Of a stretch of DNA of 9,665 nt, positions 6,097 to 9,665 are shown one piece after another. Location: NCBI GenBank assembly GCA_027010905.1, contig JALVBA010000142.1, positions 1-9,665 of the forward strand, in the 5' to 3' direction. Position 1 is the stretch's first letter; every line of letters starts with the position of its first letter. A model generated the notes under the pieces. It was not told the DNA's origin. It ran no database searches and saw only the letters and a list, made by a program, of their open reading frames with translations. The stretch comes from Marinilabiliaceae bacterium. Its GTDB lineage: Bacteria; Bacteroidota; Bacteroidia; Bacteroidales; Marinilabiliaceae. The position numbers and the translations under genes are program-made.

Positions 6097-7095
6097 TCAA
6101 TCTAAATCGTATTTTTTATCCTGAAAGTATTTCATAAACTGAACTCTTTCGTACTCTGCCGGATTAGGGCTATTCTGCTGGCTCATCTTTCCTCTGAAAT
6201 CTTCGATACTATTAAAGTTGTGTCTTTTCATCCACTCCTCAAGCTCTTTCAGCATAGTGCCTGTATACTCTACCCCATTTTTATAGAGGGTTGAAACAAC
6301 TTGTGCAGCATCAGCACCGGCAAGCAGAGCTTTTATTAAGGATGCGCCATCATGAACTCCTGTTGATGCAATAAGATTACAATCTAACCTACCGTAAAAG
6401 ATGGACATCCAGCGAAGTGTATGAGCTACATCCGATGGGCTACTTAATACATTTGTAGGGATAACCTTAAAATTATCAATATCAAAATCGGGCTGAAAGA
6501 AGCGATTAAATAGTATCAGACCATCAAGACCGGTTTGAGTAAGGCGTTTTACAAAGGATGCCATATCGGCAAAGTGATAACTTATTTTTACCGCAATGGG
6601 TATTGTAACCTGCTCTTTAACGTTTTTAATAACATCAATGTATGTCTGCTCAACTTTTTCGCAAGTCATTGAAAAATCAGAAGGTAGAGTGAAAAGGTTT
6701 ATCTCTAAAGCATCAGCTCCTGCATCCTGAAGTTTCTTGGCAAAAAATGCCCATTCGTGCGAAGAGCGACAGTTAATACTTGCTATAACAGGAATGGTCA
6801 CTGTCTCCTTTGCAGTTTTTATGAAATCGATATAGCGATTAACATTATCTTCTTTTATCTTATAATCGTAATAGTCGAGGTATTCCAGATTAGCATCATC
6901 ATGTCTTGATTCCTGCTCCAGAACCTGATTGAACTCGTGCTGAATCTCCTCTTCAAAAATGGATTTTAGAACAACAGCACCTACTCCTGCTTGTTCAATT
7001 TGTTTTAACCTGTCTATTGAAAAGGTGAGGCTAGAGCTGCCTACTACAATAGGTGATTTTAATTTAAGACCTAAATAATTGACTGACAAATCCAT
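6097..7095 (-). CDS. Dihydroorotate dehydrogenase-like FMN protein (PyrD-like, substrate uncertain)
   Basis: This 332-residue cytoplasmic protein has the TIM-barrel layout of the dihydroorotate dehydrogenase family (COG0167). Visible family features are the N-terminal LGLKLKSPIVVGSSSLT (8-24), the SIN strand at 106-108, ADALEINL at 127-134, the flavin-contacting lysine region IAVKIS around 167-172, and the C-terminal FMN phosphate-binding elements ASTGVHDG (243-250) and AGADAAQVVSTLYKNG (259-274). In true DHODH the active-site base lies in NLSCPN (Cys, class 1) or its Ser counterpart (class 2). Here the aligned stretch is NLFTLP with Thr136, so the usual catalytic residue is absent. Many Bacteroidota encode a 'dihydroorotate dehydrogenase-like protein' of this type beside a normal PyrD. 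It starts with ATG at 7095 and is the promoter-proximal gene, 60 bases before mnhE. A flavin oxidoreductase role is likely; pyrimidine synthesis is doubtful. Confidence 0.85.
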   Translation of the reverse strand: MDLSVNYLGLKLKSPIVVGSSSLTFSIDRLKQIEQAGVGAVVLKSIFEEEIQHEFNQVLEQESRHDDANLEYLDYYDYKIKEDNVNRYIDFIKTAKETVTIPVIASINCRSSHEWAFFAKKLQDAGADALEINLFTLPSDFSMTCEKVEQTYIDVIKNVKEQVTIPIAVKISYHFADMASFVKRLTQTGLDGLILFNRFFQPDFDIDNFKVIPTNVLSSPSDVAHTLRWMSIFYGRLDCNLIASTGVHDGASLIKALLAGADAAQVVSTLYKNGVEYTGTMLKELEEWMKRHNFNSIEDFRGKMSQQNSPNPAEYERVQFMKYFQDKKYDLD

Positions 7096-7413
7096 GATTT
7101 GATGTTTTAAATGTACTTGGAATGTTTTAGAGTTGGCAAAAGTAAAAAAAAACAGAACAAAGAGTACGGATAAAAATAATAATTTTAGTTTGCGTGAAAC
7201 GGTGATGTTCCTCGGTTCTATATGCCAGTGGATATATTGAGAAAGCTACATATTTTTATAATTAATTATCAATCTGTAAATAAGAGTTGAAATAGATTGT
7301 TAAATATGTGTGAAGATTGTTTTAAAACTGCTTACTTAGATTGATTATAAATTTCATAACTCTATTTACATAGTGTGGATTTGTAAATCAACTTTATTAT
7401 TTGATTAAATATT
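7096..7413. other. Divergent AT-rich intergenic region
   Basis: This gap separates the minus-strand operon from the plus-strand small gene. Besides the -7 box above it holds a 12-base palindrome ATAATTAATTAT at 7258-7269 and three copies of AGATTG(T/A)T at 7294, 7314 and 7338, spaced 20 and 24 bases apart. No plus-strand promoter with a good TAnnTTTG box could be picked; TAAATTTC at 7348-7355 is the nearest match. I see no coding frame here. Confidence 0.5.
7137..7144 (-). promoter_or_regulatory. Candidate -7 box (TACTTTTG) for the operon
   Basis: On the minus strand this octamer fits the Bacteroidota primary-sigma -7 consensus TAnnTTTG exactly. It lies 42 bases before the ATG at 7095, which would give a leader of roughly 35 bases. 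A TTG (plus-strand CAA at 7158-7160) is only 13 bases upstream, closer than the usual -33 spacing, so the -33 element is not convincing. Confidence 0.45.
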
Positions 7414-7635
7414 GTGAAAAAAAGTTACCTAATTTTAGCAATTGTGTTTTTTGGCTTTTCTGCACAAGGTCAGGACATAGATATTAATTTCACTGCTGAT
7501 AAAACCATTGATAACGTTAAAGCAACTAACCTGACAACAAATGAATTCATCATCATACCGGGAGATGCAACCTTGACATTACACTCTATAGGCACAGGGA
7601 TTGATTATTTGGTTATTTATCCAGTAATAGCGTGA
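7414..7635 (+). CDS. Short exported protein, probable N-terminal remnant of a large surface protein
   Basis: A GTG-started frame encodes 73 residues. Residues 1-19 form a clear signal peptide (KK, then a hydrophobic core, cleavage probably SAQG before Gln20). The mature part, QDIDINFTADKTIDNVKATN and then LTTNEFIIIPGDATLTL, resembles the first beta-rich domain of long Bacteroidota exported proteins, including FISUMP-type proteins with type IX sorting, where a 'xINFTA...VDNVxVxNLTT' opening follows the signal peptide. Those are hundreds of residues long, but here the frame stops at TGA 7633-7635 and nothing in the next 370 bases continues the domain. An upstream in-frame TGA (7402-7404) and the lack of an ATG fix GTG 7414 as the only sensible start. 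It is most likely a truncated gene; a genuine small secreted protein is possible. The family link is from recall of similar proteins, not a search. Confidence 0.55.
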   Translation: MKKSYLILAIVFFGFSAQGQDIDINFTADKTIDNVKATNLTTNEFIIIPGDATLTLHSIGTGIDYLVIYPVIA

Positions 7636-7637
7636 TC

Positions 7638-7659
7638 GGTTTTTTTGAAAAAAGAAACC
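7638..7659 (+). terminator. Putative terminator hairpin after the small exported gene
   Basis: Two bases after the TGA, GGTTTTTTT pairs with AAAGAAACC (one T-G wobble) as a nine-base stem closed by a GAAA tetraloop. The stem is A/T-rich and is not followed by a U run, so it is weak as a classical intrinsic terminator. Its position right at the gene end is the main argument. Confidence 0.35.
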
Positions 7660-7940
7660 TTCAATCGTTCGCAGAATATTGAAGCGTTAATGGGTAGATA
7701 AGTTTGGTGATGTGGGCTTGGTATTTAACGCTCGAATGATTCCGCAGTGGCGGGAACGATCGAGGTTTTTCCGGTTAGGACATTTGATTGTCCGTAGGAC
7801 ATCGATTGTCAAAGGGCGAAAGCTCAAGCTGAAATAAGCCTTGATTTTTTTTGTTAATTTGATGCCTGTCCCGCATAGCGGGGTATCAAGGCAAATAAGT
7901 AAAGATGATTTTATTGTTACCCACTATATTTGAAATATAG
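7659..7940. repeat. Cluster of inverted and direct repeats, possible interspersed non-coding element
   Basis: This non-coding block is richer in G+C than its flanks. In order it holds: CTTCAAT/ATTGAAG arms at 7659-7665 and 7678-7684; a CCGC-AGTG-GCGG hairpin at 7742-7753; GGACAT-GATTGTC direct repeats at 7778-7793 and 7797-7810, which also form the inverted repeat TGTCC-GTA-GGACA at 7789-7801; a small GGGC-GAAA-GCTC hairpin near 7814-7825; GCCTTGAT/ATCAAGGC arms at 7838-7845 and 7885-7892 enclosing a CCCGC-ATA-GCGGG hairpin at 7870-7882; and the palindrome CTATATTTGAAATATAG at 7924-7940. No frame of credible length or composition crosses it. It resembles intergenic repeat sequences I recall from Bacteroidota genomes, but copy number cannot be judged from one window. 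It lies between two convergent genes. Confidence 0.55.
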
Positions 7941-8008
7941 TCAAAAACTATTTGTTGATACCAATATCTCAAAATAATCTTTAGCCTTTATGTTAATGCT
8001 AATATCCC

Positions 8009-9466
8009 TTAATTTAATGCAAGTTTAACCCCAAAGGATACGATGTGCGCATTAAGCCCTGTTGAACGGTCGTAGTAGCCATAATTCAGCGTAAGATTTT
8101 TTAGTACTACTGTACCTGTATGTCCCCCTGAAAGCAAATCGGAGTATTGAATTCCAAAACCATACTGTTTTGAAGAGAACTTCGACAGGTCGTAATCAGA
8201 AGTGTAGTACTTTTCAGTTGACAGGTGCTGCTCAAACGGAGCAAAATAGTCGGTAGCAGTCTGGTCATAATATCTGAAAGTTGGATAAAAAGTAAACTTA
8301 CTTCCAATCTTCACCAGAAGCTCAATATTTACCGTGTGCGAATTAATTCCCCAGTCGTCAAAGTAGTAACGATAATATGTTCTGACAGTCAAGAAATCTG
8401 TCACGTAAAGATTTAACCGTGCTCCTATGGGTATCTTAAATCTTTTGTCAGGAAGTCGCTCAATATCATCGGCCAGCTGAAACACATCTTTGTTTTCAGG
8501 AGTTTCATAAACCGGAATGCTTGTACCCACCCCAATGTAGTAGTTGTCTCTGTCGGCAAAATAGACCCTCTGCATAGGGTTTGCTAGCCATCCTTGCTGA
8601 ATAACAATATCAGAGAAGATAGCTATTTGTTGTCGCTTAGTAATTATTTGTGAGAAACTTAGCAAGAATGAAAATGTATTTCTGCCTCTGTCAGTTATAA
8701 GAGTATTGTTTATAGGCTGCCAAACTACAGTTCCATTCTTATCAATGGGTACTCCGTAACTGTCGAGAATATTAACCCCGTTAAAAAAACCACCATTAAG
8801 GTTACCGTCTTCTTCAATGTATGTTTTAATTTCGGTAGGATATTGTGGATTCCAGGTGTCGAGAAAGACGTTTGTACTAATGCTAACTTCGGTATTTTTT
8901 TGATTGAATAGCCTTGCATATCCTGCACCTACACCAAAAGAGGAGTAGTCGTACTCAGTAGCGAAGCTAAGGTTAGCACTAACAATATTGTTTCGGTCAT
9001 CTGACGAGTGGCTGTAACCAACAATTCCATTTACCCAAACATCACTTTTAGACGCTCCTGATGATGCCTCCCATGGCGTGCCGGTTTCAGGAATAGAAGC
9101 AGAAGAGACAGCTCTGTCGTCATCATCATCTTCCTCACTTGAGGCTCCGCCAAAAGGATTCAGGTTACTTGACGAAGCTGAGCTGTAGGCTGAAATTGTT
9201 CCGTCAATCGAGAGTATGTCATCATCATTAAGGGGAATTGATACACTTATAGTAGTTGCAACATCGTCTAGTTTCTCCGTGCCTATACCACCTGTAACAG
9301 CAGCGTTACTGCCATCCTGAGTGTAGAAACTTGCCAGAATATCAATTTCAGTAGTTTCCAATACACGCTTTTTATAGGTGGCAGGGGTACTGTCATTATC
9401 ATCTTTGGACTGTGCGAAAGAGACTGTTGGCGCAAGCAGCAGGAGATATATAATTATTTTCTTCAT
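8009..9466 (-). CDS. DUF3570 outer-membrane beta-barrel protein
   Basis: From ATG at 9466 (an in-frame TTG just before it is less likely) the product has 485 residues. A signal peptide covers about 1-18 (MKKIIIYLLLLAPTVSFA, then Gln). The DUF3570 pattern is visible: SNAAVTGGIGTEKLDDVATT at 43-62, IPLNDDDILSIDG at 67-79, then YSSASSSNLNPF at 84-95, a low-complexity acidic stretch EEDDDDD at 101-107, and many alternating polar/hydrophobic strands with aromatic girdles (for example YYRYYFDDWG and FYPTFRYYDQ), ending in VSFGVKLALN. This is the layout of an outer-membrane barrel. Length is typical for the family. It follows the DUF4266 lipoprotein gene by 12 bases, the standard partner in Bacteroidota and Proteobacteria. 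I recall such pairs beside thioredoxin-like and ApbE flavin transferase genes, which would lie to the right of the window. Its function is not established. Confidence 0.88.
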   Translation of the reverse strand: MKKIIIYLLLLAPTVSFAQSKDDNDSTPATYKKRVLETTEIDILASFYTQDGSNAAVTGGIGTEKLDDVATTISVSIPLNDDDILSIDGTISAYSSASSSNLNPFGGASSEEDDDDDRAVSSASIPETGTPWEASSGASKSDVWVNGIVGYSHSSDDRNNIVSANLSFATEYDYSSFGVGAGYARLFNQKNTEVSISTNVFLDTWNPQYPTEIKTYIEEDGNLNGGFFNGVNILDSYGVPIDKNGTVVWQPINNTLITDRGRNTFSFLLSFSQIITKRQQIAIFSDIVIQQGWLANPMQRVYFADRDNYYIGVGTSIPVYETPENKDVFQLADDIERLPDKRFKIPIGARLNLYVTDFLTVRTYYRYYFDDWGINSHTVNIELLVKIGSKFTFYPTFRYYDQTATDYFAPFEQHLSTEKYYTSDYDLSKFSSKQYGFGIQYSDLLSGGHTGTVVLKNLTLNYGYYDRSTGLNAHIVSFGVKLALN

Positions 9467-9478
9467 CAATCTTCTTAT

Positions 9479-9665
9479 TTAGTTACAACCGCAGCCACCA
9501 CCTGTTTTTCCTCCGTTTGCTCCGGAAGCACCCTCGCGATAAACCTGAAAGTTTGTTTCAAATTTTGTTGATTTTCTTGCTTTTAGAGCCATGTCAGGGT
9601 CATTGATGTACACTTTCTCGTACTCCTTTACCGCCACGCAAGAAGAGAGCAGGACTGTTAGTAAG
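9479..9665 (-). CDS. DUF4266 lipoprotein (5' end cut by the window)
   Basis: The last 61 codons are visible, ending at TAA 9479-9481. Read from the window edge it begins inside a hydrophobic signal sequence with a lipobox LLSSC, so the cysteine nine residues in is the predicted lipid-modified N-terminus. The mature part starts VAVKEYEKVYINDPDMALKA, matching the DUF4266 pattern (YE-x-LYINDPxM), and ends with a glycine-rich tail closing in GGGCGCN. Family proteins are about 70-75 residues long, so only about ten residues are missing. The two C-terminal cysteines separated by glycine could bind a metal or form a redox pair; that is inference. It is directly upstream of, and surely co-transcribed with, the DUF3570 barrel. 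Confidence 0.85.
   Translation of the reverse strand, partial: LLTVLLSSCVAVKEYEKVYINDPDMALKARKSTKFETNFQVYREGASGANGGKTGGGCGCN

Noticed and set aside
7659..7940. Insertion sequence or transposase remnant
   Set aside because: No transposase-like frame and no convincing terminal inverted repeats or target duplication could be defined.
8225..8416. Plus-strand open frame within the DUF3570 gene
   Set aside because: Antisense to a coherent beta-barrel gene; no motif or start context.

Overview
The window looks like chromosomal DNA of a free-living, probably marine or anaerobic, member of the Bacteroidota. The reasons are: AT-rich spacers without Shine-Dalgarno sites, an exact TAnnTTTG-type -7 box, a DUF4266 lipoprotein/DUF3570 barrel pair, a signal peptide of the kind seen on type IX-secreted surface proteins, and a 'dihydroorotate dehydrogenase-like' gene typical of the phylum. 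No RNA gene, CRISPR array, transposase or integrase was found.

Positions 27-7095 (all minus strand) form one probable operon. It reads: a flavin-dependent dihydroorotate dehydrogenase-like protein, then a complete set of Mrp/Mnh-type cation/proton antiporter subunits in the order E, F, G, DUF4040 (MbhD-like), MbhE-MnhB fusion, C, D, and finally a second, longer NuoL/MnhD-like ion-translocating subunit. There is no full-length MrpA. Its C-terminal modules are a stand-alone DUF4040 gene and an N-terminal segment of MnhB, and its antiporter module may be replaced by the 615-residue protein at 27-1874. The order matches the membrane arm of archaeal/Thermotoga Mbh-type complexes (MbhA-H) rather than Bacillus mrpABCDEFG. 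MnhE/F and F/G, and C/D, overlap by 1-7 bases. Other spacers carry short repeats: two five-unit heptamer arrays flank DUF4040, a looser array lies before the last gene, and a C/G-rich inverted repeat precedes mnhE. The operon probably continues, or ends, just left of the window.

Positions 7096-7413 are the divergent intergenic region, with a good -7 box for the operon. A short plus-strand gene at 7414-7635 encodes an exported 73-residue protein that looks like the N-terminal stub of a much longer surface protein. Downstream, 7636-8008 holds no gene but a GC-richer cluster of inverted and direct repeats that looks like an interspersed non-coding element.

Positions 8009-9665 (minus strand) hold a DUF4266 lipoprotein (5' end cut by the window) followed after 12 bases by a DUF3570 outer-membrane beta-barrel. 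This uncharacterised envelope pair converges on the small plus-strand gene.
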